A DNA stretch of 8,454 nt from an uncultured Oscillospiraceae bacterium (GTDB lineage: Bacteria; Bacillota; Clostridia; Oscillospirales; Acutalibacteraceae): positions 1 through 8,454 of the forward strand of contig URYV01000065.1 of the NCBI GenBank assembly GCA_900552285.1, in the 5' to 3' direction. The translations under genes were made by a program, and so were the position numbers. Shown piece by piece: positions 1 to 5,683 of the stretch. Below the pieces are notes generated by a model. The model was not told where the DNA came from and searched no databases. It saw nothing but the letters and a program-made list of their open reading frames with translations. Every line of letters begins with the position of its first letter. The first letter of the stretch is position 1.

Positions 1-397
1 TGGGCACCAGCTCCAGATCGTGCTCCAGTGCCATATAGGTGTTTGCCAGCGTCTGTGCCTCTATTCCCTGCGATGCGTCGACCACAAGCACCGCCCCTTC
101 GCAGGCGGCAAGGGAACGGGACACCTCATAGTTAAAGTCGACGTGGCCGGGGGTGTCGATTAAATTCAGCTCATAGGTTTCCCCGTCGTCGGCCTTATAG
201 TAAAGGGTGACGGCGTGAGCCTTTATGGTTATGCCCCTCTCCCGCTCGAGATCCATGCTGTCAAGCAGCTGATCCTCCATGTCCCTGAGCGCCACCGTGT
301 CGGTTATTTCGAGCATACGGTCGGCAAGGGTGGATTTGCCGTGGTCGATGTGGGCGATTATGCAAAAGTTTCTGATGTTTTTCTGTGGAACCTTCAA
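1..397 (-). CDS. lepA: Elongation factor 4 (LepA), N-terminal part, cut by window edge
   Basis: LepA/EF4 is a ribosome-associated translational GTPase that acts on stalled or mistranslocated ribosomes. The 132 visible residues hold the start of the G domain: P-loop AHIDHGKST at residues 15-23, the switch I region RERGITIK at 52-59, and DTPGHVDF from residue 81, all typical of LepA. The C-terminal remainder lies outside the window. The chosen start is a TTG at 397-395, read MKVPQKNIRNFCIIAHIDHGK. It is preceded by AAAGGAAG with a spacer of about 7 nt, and no ATG fits better. It follows the ytfJ-family gene after 29 nt with no terminator between them, so it is probably the distal gene of the same transcript. 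The family call is very secure; the exact start is less so. Confidence 0.95.
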   Translation of the reverse strand, partial: MKVPQKNIRNFCIIAHIDHGKSTLADRMLEITDTVALRDMEDQLLDSMDLERERGITIKAHAVTLYYKADDGETYELNLIDTPGHVDFNYEVSRSLAACEGAVLVVDASQGIEAQTLANTYMALEHDLELVP

Positions 398-426
398 GTC
401 TGATCTTCCTTTTGTTAAAATGCGGA

Positions 427-885
427 TTATTTCGAAAAGGCGTCCTTAATGCTTTCGATAAGCTCGGGAGCCATGGTGATTGCCCGTTCGGCCGCGCCCA
501 TGGGCATGGTTGAGGCAAGGTTTAAAATTTTGACCTCACCCTTGTTTATGCACACAAAGCAGACCGGCGTGACGGTCAGTCCGCCGCCGCCCGCTCCGCC
601 GAAGGAAACGCCTGCGGGGGATTTTTCGGTGGGAAGGTCGCTTCCTCCCGAAGCAAATCCGCAGGAAACGCGGGACACGGGAATGAGGGTGATGTCGTCG
701 GTCACGGCGATTTTATCCCCCACAACAAGGCCGGTGTCGGCAAGGGCGCGCATTTTGTCGACGGTTATGTCGAGAATGGAGCCCACCTTGCTTTTGGTGG
801 AGCGCTCGGCCCCGCAGCGGGCCTGCTCGGCCGATTGATTTGTTCTGTTATCGTTTTTTCTGTTTTCGGTTTTCTCCTGTTTCAT
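427..885 (-). CDS. ytfJ: YtfJ/GerW-family sporulation protein
   Basis: This 152-residue protein resembles the YtfJ (GerW) family of endospore formers, which is made during sporulation and linked to spore germination. Its biochemical role is poorly defined. Residues 1-33 are a polar, charged, probably disordered lead. The family core follows: VGSILDITVDKMRALADTG near 34-52, IPVSRVSCGFASGGSD at 68-83, and the Gly-rich FGGAGGGGLTVTPVCFVCI at 95-113. The C-terminus is a predicted amphipathic helix. A GTG at 894 is in frame, but the ATG at 885 fits better: it lies 1 nt after the scpB stop, and AAGGTGA sits 5-6 nt upstream. No signal peptide or membrane segment is seen. Its position after scpAB suggests expression with a housekeeping operon rather than only in sporulation, which is inference. 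Confidence 0.88.
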   Translation of the reverse strand: MKQEKTENRKNDNRTNQSAEQARCGAERSTKSKVGSILDITVDKMRALADTGLVVGDKIAVTDDITLIPVSRVSCGFASGGSDLPTEKSPAGVSFGGAGGGGLTVTPVCFVCINKGEVKILNLASTMPMGAAERAITMAPELIESIKDAFSK

Positions 886-886
886 T

Positions 887-1516
887 TTACTCACCTTTTT
901 CAGAATTTTCTGTTGTATTTAAATCTCCGCCTTCGGCTTTTTCGGCAAAATCCTCAAGGGTCGGCTGCTCGGCGGTTTCGGCCGTTCCCTTTTCAAAGGG
1001 GTGCTCCTCCTCGGGAAGAGGTGGAAGAGCCGACAGATTTTCAAGCCCGAAGCACCGCAAAAAGGTATCGGTGGTTCCGTAAAGAATGGGTCGGCCGGGA
1101 AGGTCGAGTCGCCCGCATTCCTCGATAAGCCCTTTGAGCACGAGGGAGGAAACCACTCCCGAACAGTCGACGCCTCTCACCTGCTCGATATAGGCCTTGG
1201 TAACCGGCTGATTATAGGCCACGACGGCAAGCACCTCAAATGCGGCCGAGGAAAGCGGGGTTGAGCGGCGAAGCTCAAAGGCCGTGCGCACGGGCTCTTC
1301 ATACTGCTTTTTGGTGGCAAGCTGGAGGCTGTCGCCCAGCCGCAGAAGCTCGATTCCGCTTTGGGGTCCGCTCAGCTTTTCTTCAAGCAAAACCGCCGTT
1401 TTTTCAACCTTTTCCTCCGAAAGCTCAAGAGCGGCCGCCAGACGGGAAATGGGAACCGGCTCGCCGCCGGCAAAGAGAACCGCCTCTAAGGTCGGAATGT
1501 ATTTTGAAAGCTCCAT
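887..1516 (-). CDS. scpB: Segregation and condensation protein B (ScpB)
   Basis: ScpB dimerises and binds ScpA to complete the SMC-ScpAB condensin complex, which compacts and segregates the chromosome. The 209 residues show the family layout. An N-terminal winged-helix part begins KYIPTLEAVLFAGGEPV. A second winged helix holds FEVLAVVAYNQPVTKAYIEQVRG at about 93-115. The hallmark GRPILYGTT is at 141-149, followed by FLRCFGL. After residue 167 there is an acidic, low-complexity tail of about 40 residues that is probably disordered. The ATG at 1516 shares its A with the TAA of scpA (TAATG), and AAAGGA lies about 7 nt upstream inside scpA. This coupling suits two subunits needed in fixed ratio. 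Length is normal for the family. Confidence 0.96.
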   Translation of the reverse strand: MELSKYIPTLEAVLFAGGEPVPISRLAAALELSEEKVEKTAVLLEEKLSGPQSGIELLRLGDSLQLATKKQYEEPVRTAFELRRSTPLSSAAFEVLAVVAYNQPVTKAYIEQVRGVDCSGVVSSLVLKGLIEECGRLDLPGRPILYGTTDTFLRCFGLENLSALPPLPEEEHPFEKGTAETAEQPTLEDFAEKAEGGDLNTTENSEKGE

Positions 1517-2217
1517 TATTTATCCTTTCCCGCCATTTTCAGGTTATCCTCGTCGTCCATGGCGATTCTTCCGCCCCTGATAAGCTCGAGCACGGCGAGA
1601 AAGGTCGCCACCGCCTCGGACTTGGATTTCACTTCGCTGAAAATGCTTTTATATTTGACCTTGACGCCGTTAAAAAGACGGCGCATGATGTAGACTATTT
1701 TTGCCGACACGGGAATGACCGGCTTTTTGACAAGGGGCTCAAAGGCCGTTGTCGGCGGAGGAAGCCTTCTCAGCCCTCTGCCCACCGCCGCAAGGTACCA
1801 ATGGGACAGCACTCCCGAATCGTGAGTCAAGACGTAGGTTTGATCCACCTCGGGCATATCGGGACGGCGGACGAATTTCGAAAAACCGTCGGTATTTTTT
1901 GCAAGCTCGGCGGCAAGCAGCTTGACGGTGCGGTATTCGATGAGCTCGCCCGACAGCTTGTCTTTAAGCTGCTCCGACTCGTTGTCTTTTGGCAGCAGCG
2001 ACACGGATTTTATATAGACAAGCCGCGACGCCATTTCCAAAAAGTCGCTTGAAAGGTCCATGTCCTGCTCTTTCATTTTGTTTATACAGTCGAGGTATTG
2101 GCTGACAAGCTCGCAAATGTTTATGTCATAGATGTTGAGCTTGTTTTTGGCTATGAGGTGAAGGAGCAGGTCGAGCGGCCCCTCAAAGCTCTCTAATTTA
2201 TAGGAAAGCTTGTCCAT
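1516..2217 (-). CDS. scpA: Segregation and condensation protein A (ScpA, kleisin)
   Basis: ScpA is the bacterial kleisin: its two ends bridge the head domains of the SMC dimer and its middle binds ScpB. The 233-residue protein begins with the typical LESFEGPLDLLLHLI motif (residues 8-22), followed by the helical SMC-neck-binding region ending near LVYIKSVSLLP. The C-terminal winged helix contains ATFLAVLELIR at about 204-214, just before GGRI. A variable linker separates the two parts, as usual. The ATG at 2217 follows the protease stop after a single base. Its GGAGG (2223-2227) overlaps the last Gly codons of that gene, which indicates translational coupling. Length is slightly below the common 240-260 residues, but both ends are present. 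Confidence 0.96.
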   Translation of the reverse strand: MDKLSYKLESFEGPLDLLLHLIAKNKLNIYDINICELVSQYLDCINKMKEQDMDLSSDFLEMASRLVYIKSVSLLPKDNESEQLKDKLSGELIEYRTVKLLAAELAKNTDGFSKFVRRPDMPEVDQTYVLTHDSGVLSHWYLAAVGRGLRRLPPPTTAFEPLVKKPVIPVSAKIVYIMRRLFNGVKVKYKSIFSEVKSKSEAVATFLAVLELIRGGRIAMDDEDNLKMAGKDK

Positions 2218-2218
2218 T

Positions 2219-2230
2219 TTAACCTCCGAA
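2219..2230 (-). promoter_or_regulatory. scpA ribosome binding site overlapping the protease stop
   Basis: Read on the minus strand this is TTCGGAGGTTAA. It encodes the last two Gly codons and the stop codon of the M50 protease, and it also serves as Shine-Dalgarno for scpA, whose ATG begins 1 nt later. The same 12 bases lie at 2931-2942, before the protease start. The placement suggests that ribosomes finishing the protease restart on scpA. Confidence 0.7.
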
Positions 2231-2929
2231 GGGAAGGGAGGCCACGGCGTTAAGCCCGCTGAGCACGAAATTTCCGATGTAGGAAAGGGGCGTTGTCAGC
2301 ACGCCGGTCACAAGCAGAAGGATAAGGCCGAGCATTATATACTGCTCATAGGCCATGATTTTGTAGTAAATTCGGTCGGGAAGCAGCGCCGTGAGCAGAC
2401 GGGAACCGTCGAGCGGCGGAATGGGAACAAGGTTAAAGACGGCGAGGGAGACGTTGATTTGAGCCGTGAACAAAAAGAGATAGCGCAAAAACATGAGTAT
2501 GACAAGCGCGGCCTGCGAGCCGGTTCCGACGCCCGAGCGGGCGAGGAAAATTATAAAATTGCACAGCAGAAGGGAAACAAATGCGGCAATAAGGTTTGCG
2601 ACGGGGCCGGCAAGAGCCACGACCGCCATGCCGCCCTTGGGATTTTTAAAGTTTCTCGCGTTGACCGGCACCGGCTTTGCCCAGCCGAAGCCCACCGCCA
2701 TAATAAGGGCGGCGCCTATCCAGTCGATGTGTCGCATGGGATTGAGCGACATTCTCCCCTGCCATTTGGCCGTGTCGTCGCCAAGCTTGTGGGCGGCAAA
2801 GGCGTGGGCGAATTCGTGAAAGGGCAGCACCAAAAAAATGATGACCGCCGACGAAAAAACATAAGCGAGGGCGCTTACATAATTGAATTTACCGGTTAAA
2901 GCGCCGGATAAAATGGAAATGAGACCCAT
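2219..2929 (-). CDS. Site-2-type membrane metalloprotease (peptidase M50 family)
   Basis: This is an intramembrane zinc protease of the M50 family, in the short group lacking a PDZ domain (YwhC-like). Substrates of this group are mostly unknown. The 236 residues show the zinc-binding HEFAH at 38-42 within the first transmembrane segment, a conserved AGPVAN at 107-112, and NLVPIPPLDG at 166-175, whose Asp supplies the third metal ligand. About five hydrophobic segments place it in the cytoplasmic membrane. An ATG 14 codons further upstream (2971) is open, but the ATG at 2929 is chosen because CGGAGGTTAAT lies directly before it. It is the first gene of the leftward operon, behind a sigma-A-like promoter at 2993-3021. 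Linkage of this protease to scpAB recurs in Clostridia (recalled, not checked). A role for it with condensin is not implied. Confidence 0.9.
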   Translation of the reverse strand: MGLISILSGALTGKFNYVSALAYVFSSAVIIFLVLPFHEFAHAFAAHKLGDDTAKWQGRMSLNPMRHIDWIGAALIMAVGFGWAKPVPVNARNFKNPKGGMAVVALAGPVANLIAAFVSLLLCNFIIFLARSGVGTGSQAALVILMFLRYLFLFTAQINVSLAVFNLVPIPPLDGSRLLTALLPDRIYYKIMAYEQYIMLGLILLLVTGVLTTPLSYIGNFVLSGLNAVASLPFGG

Positions 2930-2951
2930 ATTAACCTCCGAATAAGGCTTT

Positions 2952-2976
2952 GCGGAAACCGAAATGTACAATCCGC
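2952..2976 (-). promoter_or_regulatory. Small hairpin in the protease 5' untranslated region
   Basis: GCGGA (2952-2956) and TCCGC (2972-2976) are perfect complements around a 15-nt loop. They lie between the predicted transcription start near 2986 and the ribosome binding site at about 2933-2940. The stem is short, no T run follows, and it may have no function. Confidence 0.25.
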
Positions 2977-2992
2977 CAATTTATATAAAATC

Positions 2993-3021
2993 ATTATACT
3001 AAATTTTTCGTGAAAATACAA
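2993..3021 (-). promoter_or_regulatory. Sigma-A-type promoter for the leftward protease-scpAB-ytfJ-lepA operon
   Basis: On the minus strand a perfect -10 TATAAT (2998-2993) lies 17 nt from a partial -35 TTGTAT (3021-3016, TTG conserved) in an AT-rich stretch. Initiation would fall near 2986, giving a leader of about 57 nt to the ATG at 2929. No other minus-strand promoter of similar quality is visible in the operon. Confidence 0.65.
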
Positions 3022-3123
3022 GAGAAAAAACGAGAAGGCGGCGGGACAGCCCGCTTTGGAAAAGGGCGAAGGCGTTAAGCTTAAAAAAGAGGACAAAAAA
3101 GTCGGTTTTTCGGCAAAAAAACA

Positions 3124-3152
3124 TTGCAATGAACGGCTATATATATTATAAT
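3124..3152 (+). promoter_or_regulatory. Strong sigma-A-type promoter P1, distal promoter of the S10 operon
   Basis: TTGCAA (3124-3129) and a perfect TATAAT (3147-3152) are separated by exactly 17 nt. The spacer is AT-rich (TATATAT). Initiation would fall near 3158-3160, about 550 nt before rpsJ. No coding frame with a good start follows, so this promoter either adds to S10 operon transcription or drives a small RNA; the sequence alone does not decide. Confidence 0.6.
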
Positions 3153-3195
3153 GTAAGGGAACCGCGAAAATTTGCGGCTCTCAAAAATACTGCGG

Positions 3196-3230
3196 CGGAC
3201 GGGCACTATATTATGTATACCCGACGTCCG
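3196..3230 (+). promoter_or_regulatory. Stem-loop between the two rightward promoters
   Basis: CGGACG (3196-3201) pairs with CGTCCG (3225-3230). The stem continues as GG/CC past a 2-nt bulge and has an AT-rich loop. It would form in RNA from P1. It is followed by AAAACC rather than T residues, so it does not look like a rightward terminator. On the other strand a T run appears only 6 nt after the stem, which is poor for a terminator. Confidence 0.3.
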
Positions 3231-3306
3231 AAAACCACAATTTGTCGAAAACTTTTTTGACGCGGCTCAGACCCGCAAAAAAGCTGAAAAAAATTAAAAA
3301 AAGGGC

Positions 3307-3335
3307 TTGCAATCCCTCTTGCTTTGTGGTAGTAT
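3307..3335 (+). promoter_or_regulatory. Sigma-A-type promoter P2, proximal promoter of the S10 operon
   Basis: TTGCAA (3307-3312) is followed after exactly 17 nt by TAGTAT (3330-3335), with TGG just upstream forming an extended -10. A TATTAT overlaps at 3333-3338 but has a 20-nt spacer. Initiation near 3341-3344 would give an untranslated leader of about 365 nt to rpsJ. The -35 hexamer and spacer length are the same as in P1, 183 bp upstream. Confidence 0.6.
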
Positions 3336-3367
3336 TATTAGGCACATTTGTGCAGATATGCGTTGAT

Positions 3368-3415
3368 GTGGGAGGTGGCTGCCCGAGCTCGTCACTTGAG
3401 GCAGGGAATTTCCAC
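3368..3415 (+). promoter_or_regulatory. Nested leader hairpin H1
   Basis: The outer stem is GTGGGA (3368-3373) with TTCCAC (3410-3415), 6 pairs including one G-U. The inner stem is CTGCC-CGAG (3379-3387) with CTTG-A-GGCAG (3395-3404), nine pairs around a 7-nt loop with one bulged A. The purine-rich internal loop (GGTGG / GGAA) between the stems is the kind of feature a ribosomal protein could bind, but that is inference. It starts about 25 nt after the predicted P2 start. Confidence 0.45.
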
Positions 3416-3563
3416 GGAGTATGTCCGATTTTAAAACCGGGCGACAGTTAATTTTTTAACGGCACCGCAGTCTTCTCTCTTTCCACTTGAGAAGGCGGCA
3501 AGAGCGCCGTCGGCGGATACGTGCGGCGGAGCTTTGAGCAAGGTGCAAAGGCGTTTTGTAATC

Positions 3564-3596
3564 CCGGAATAGGCTTTTTGGCCCGCTCCGGTTTTT
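3564..3596 (+). terminator. Possible attenuator in the S10 leader
   Basis: CCGGA (3564-3568) pairs with TCCGG (3587-3591). An inner GGC/GCC stem (3572-3574, 3581-3583) closes a 6-nt loop across a 3x3 internal loop, and TTTTT (3592-3596) follows directly. Shape and placement fit an intrinsic terminator used for attenuation. The stem is weak, so full termination is unlikely. Confidence 0.3.
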
Positions 3597-3642
3597 CGAT
3601 GAACGGGCACGGAACACACGGCAAGGTGTTACATTTATCGAA
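3595..3642 (+). promoter_or_regulatory. Two-level leader stem-loop H2
   Basis: TTCGATGAA (3595-3603) pairs over 9 positions with TTTATCGAA (3634-3642), including one G-U. Inside it, AACAC (3613-3617) pairs with GTGTT (3626-3630) around an 8-nt loop. The outer stem begins inside the T run of the possible attenuator, so the two could influence each other during transcription. Confidence 0.4.
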
Positions 3643-3708
3643 GCCAAAGCGTCGCCCGCCACCCTAATGCCCTTTGGGGCGAACAATTTAAGGAGGCGTA
3701 CCATTACA

Positions 3709-4020
3709 ATGGCAGCAAAAGAAAAAATCAGAATCAGACTTAAGGGTTACGATCATCAGCTGGTGGATCAGGCCGCCGAAAAGATCGTAGAAACCGCAAA
3801 GAGAACCGGCACCCGTGTTTCGGGCCCCATTCCCCTTCCCACCCACAAGGAAGTAGTTACCATTCTCCGCGCAGTCCACAAATACAAGGACTCCCGCGAG
3901 CAGTTCGAGATGCGTACCCACAAGCGTCTGATCGACGTGATCCGCCCGTCCAACAAAACGGTCGAATCCTTAATGAGTCTTGAACTCCCTGCCGGCGTTG
4001 AGATTGAAATTAAGCTTTAA
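3709..4020 (+). CDS. rpsJ: Small ribosomal subunit protein S10
   Basis: S10 (also NusE) is part of the 30S head and, with NusB, joins transcription antitermination complexes. The 103 residues match the usual family length. They show IRIRLKGYDHQLVDQAAEKIVETAKRTG in the N-terminal half, the GPIPLPT loop, then the conserved EQFEMRTHKRLIDV segment in the globular domain. The chosen ATG at 3709 gives MAAKEKIRIRLK; an in-frame ATG at 3667 lies in the structured leader and would add 14 unconserved residues. AAGGAGG is at 3690-3696, a rather long 12 nt from the start. It is the first gene of the S10 operon. No tuf or rpsG precedes it here; the upstream neighbour is the divergent protease operon. Confidence 0.98.
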   Translation: MAAKEKIRIRLKGYDHQLVDQAAEKIVETAKRTGTRVSGPIPLPTHKEVVTILRAVHKYKDSREQFEMRTHKRLIDVIRPSNKTVESLMSLELPAGVEIEIKL

Positions 4021-4055
4021 TTGATTTCACACGGCGCCTGACGAGAGGTCATGTC

Positions 4056-4071
4056 GGTCGAAAGATCGACC
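4056..4071 (+). promoter_or_regulatory. Perfect hairpin in the rpsJ-rplC gap
   Basis: GGTCGA (4056-4061) and TCGACC (4066-4071) form a perfect 6-bp stem with an AAGA loop. It lies 9 nt before the AAGGAGG of rplC. GGTC at 4047-4050 could pair with the same 3' arm as an alternative. No T run follows, so it is not a terminator. It could be an RNA processing site or modulate rplC translation. Confidence 0.4.
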
Positions 4072-4095
4072 AATAACCACAAGGAGGAAAAAATA

Positions 4096-4725
4096 ATGAA
4101 AAAAGCAATCATCGGAAAAAAGCTCGGCATGACCCAGCTTTTTGATGAACGCGGGAATGTTGTTCCCGTAACTGCTGTCGAGGCCGGTCCCTGCGTTATC
4201 ACCCAGGTCAAGACGGTAGAGAATGACGGCTATGCGGCTTATCAGTACGGCTTCGGCGAAGTCAAGGTCAGCCACGTTAACAAGCCTATGGCCGGTCATT
4301 TCAAGAAGAATGACGTCGCTCCCAAAAAGTATCTCCGCGAATTCCGTCTCGACGGTGTGGAAGCTAATGTAGGCGACCTCATCAAGGCCGACGTTTTCGC
4401 CGAGGGCGAGAGCATCGACGTAACCGGCACCAGCAAGGGTAAAGGAACCGCCGGCGTTATCAAGCGCTGGAACTTCCAGAGACTTAAGGAATCCCACGGT
4501 ACCGGCCCGGTTCACCGCCACGCAGGCTCCCAGGGCGCTTGCTCCAGCCCCTCCCGTGTATTTAAGGGCACCAAGGGCGCAGGACGTCTCGGCTGCGAAC
4601 GCGTAACCGTTCAGAATCTCGAAATCGTAAAAGTTGACGTTGAGAATAACATCATCGCCATCAAGGGCGCCATCCCCGGCCCCAAGGGCGGAATCGTTAT
4701 GATCACCGACAGCGTAAAAGCATAA
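4096..4725 (+). CDS. rplC: Large ribosomal subunit protein L3
   Basis: L3 starts 50S assembly by binding 23S rRNA near its 3' end and sends a long loop towards the peptidyl transferase centre. The 209 residues begin MKKAIIGKKLGMTQLFDE, the family signature. The extended loop starts at His134 in SHGTGPVHRHAGSQGA, followed by RVFKGTKGAGRLGCERVTVQ. The position matching the methylated Gln150 of E. coli appears to be Ala (GACSSP), as in many Gram-positives. The ATG at 4096 is chosen because AAGGAGG (4081-4087) precedes it; an ATG 15 codons upstream at 4051 is open but lies at the intergenic hairpin. The 75-nt gap after rpsJ is the longest inside the operon. Confidence 0.98.
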   Translation: MKKAIIGKKLGMTQLFDERGNVVPVTAVEAGPCVITQVKTVENDGYAAYQYGFGEVKVSHVNKPMAGHFKKNDVAPKKYLREFRLDGVEANVGDLIKADVFAEGESIDVTGTSKGKGTAGVIKRWNFQRLKESHGTGPVHRHAGSQGACSSPSRVFKGTKGAGRLGCERVTVQNLEIVKVDVENNIIAIKGAIPGPKGGIVMITDSVKA

Positions 4726-4742
4726 GGGAAGGAGAGTTTTAA

Positions 4743-5366
4743 ATGCCTAAGGTAAAAGTATTTGATATGGCAGGCAAAGATGTGGGCGAGCTTGAGCTTA
4801 ACGACGCCGTGTTCGGCATCGAGCCCAACGTCGACGCAATGCACAGAGCCGTTGTTGCATATCTCGCAAATCAGCGTCAGGGCACCCAGTCAGCTCTCAC
4901 CCGTGCCGAAGTCGCCGGCGGCGGAAGAAAGCCCTGGAGACAAAAAGGAACCGGCCGCGCCCGTCAGGGTTCGACCAGAGCTGTTCAGTGGACCCACGGC
5001 GGCATCGCCTTCGCTCCCAAGCCCCGCGATTATCGCCAGTCCATCAACAAGAAGGTAAAACGTCTTGCAATTCTCTCGGCTCTGTCCGACAAGGTTGCAA
5101 CCGAGAGCTTCATCGTTCTCGACGCGCTCACCCTTGAGGGTTACAAGACCAAGGTCGTTGCCGACACTCTTAAGAATGTCAAGGCAGGCAAGAAGGTTCT
5201 CTTCGTGCTTGACGGAAACGACGACAAGGCCGTTAAATCCGCCCGCAACATCGAGGGCGTGAAGGTCGCCGGCACAAACACCCTTTCGACCTATGACATT
5301 GTCAACGCCGACAGCGTCGTGATCGTTAAGGACGCCGTTAAAATGCTTGAGGAGGTATACGCATAA
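4743..5366 (+). CDS. rplD: Large ribosomal subunit protein L4
   Basis: L4 binds 23S rRNA early in assembly, lines part of the exit tunnel and, in E. coli, represses its own S10 operon. The 207 residues show the family layout. The tunnel loop is marked by GGGRKPWRQKGTGRARQG from residue 59, then STRAVQWTHGGIAFAPKPRDY. A Rossmann-like C-terminal half ends in a segment with ADSVVIVKDAVKMLEEVYA. AAGGAGAG at 4729-4736 sits 6 nt before the ATG. Only 17 nt separate it from rplC, and its stop overlaps rplW. If this operon is autoregulated through the leader at 3342-3708, L4 is the first candidate regulator, by analogy only. Confidence 0.98.
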   Translation: MPKVKVFDMAGKDVGELELNDAVFGIEPNVDAMHRAVVAYLANQRQGTQSALTRAEVAGGGRKPWRQKGTGRARQGSTRAVQWTHGGIAFAPKPRDYRQSINKKVKRLAILSALSDKVATESFIVLDALTLEGYKTKVVADTLKNVKAGKKVLFVLDGNDDKAVKSARNIEGVKVAGTNTLSTYDIVNADSVVIVKDAVKMLEEVYA

Positions 5367-5665
5367 TGAGTAAAACCGCTCAGGAAGTCATTCTTGCTCC
5401 CGTCATCACCGAAAAGAGCATGGCCGCAGCAAGAGACGCAAAGAAATTTTCCTTTAAAGTAGCGAACGACGCCACCAAGATCGACATCAAAAAGGCCGTC
5501 GAAGAGCTCTTTAAGGTTGAAGTAAGCAAGGTCAACACCATCCACATGAGAGGCAAGTCCCGCCGCTACGGCCGTTTCGAAGGATACACCTCTTCCTGGA
5601 AAAAGGCTGTTGTCACCTTAACACCCGACTCAAAGAATATCGAATTCTTCGAGGGCATGATGTAA
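5366..5665 (+). CDS. rplW: Large ribosomal subunit protein L23
   Basis: L23 sits at the mouth of the polypeptide exit tunnel and is the docking point for trigger factor and signal recognition particle. The 99 residues start with the conserved APVITEKS; Glu16 matches the E. coli Glu18 that contacts trigger factor. KIDIKKAVEELFKVEVSKVNT and the basic GKSRRYGRFEGYTSSWKKA loop follow. The ATG shares its A with the rplD stop (TAATG), and GGAGG (5351-5355) lies within the rplD end, so translation is coupled. Length is normal. Confidence 0.98.
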   Translation: MSKTAQEVILAPVITEKSMAAARDAKKFSFKVANDATKIDIKKAVEELFKVEVSKVNTIHMRGKSRRYGRFEGYTSSWKKAVVTLTPDSKNIEFFEGMM

Positions 5666-5683
5666 GAAGGAGAGTGAAGAAAA

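Larger units (their letters stand above)
3342..3708 (+). promoter_or_regulatory. Long structured untranslated leader of the S10 operon (candidate regulatory RNA)
   Basis: This 367-nt stretch between the P2 start region and rpsJ has no credible gene but contains several stems. They are a nested hairpin at 3368-3415, GTTAA-TTTT-TTAAC at 3447-3460, CTTCTC/GAGAAG at 3472-3494, a GC hairpin with a T run at 3564-3596, a two-level stem at 3595-3642, and competing stems just before the ribosome binding site at 3652-3682. In E. coli the S10 operon leader is bound by L4, which stops transcription and translation. A similar function here is inference; I do not recognise a named RNA family. Confidence 0.5.

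Noticed and set aside
1240..2052. 270-codon plus-strand open frame across scpB and scpA
   Set aside because: It is antisense to two clear condensin genes and its product is Arg/His/Phe-rich nonsense.
2210..2899. 229-codon plus-strand open frame opposite the M50 protease
   Set aside because: It mirrors the protease gene, whose HEFAH and PPLDG motifs fix the coding strand.
3041..3054. GCGGG-ACAG-CCCGC hairpin as a terminator
   Set aside because: On the minus strand a T run comes only about 11 nt after the stem, on the plus strand only TTT follows, and no gene ends nearby.
3162..3177. CCGC...GCGG hairpin just after promoter P1 as a terminator
   Set aside because: It is short and not followed by T residues.
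3242..3451. Short open frame in the intergenic region
   Set aside because: It spans promoter P2 and the first leader hairpin, starts with TTG without a ribosome binding site, and has an unconvincing product.
4027..4521. 164-codon open frame on the minus strand opposite rplC
   Set aside because: It is antisense to L3, with no family resemblance and no ribosome binding site context worth naming.
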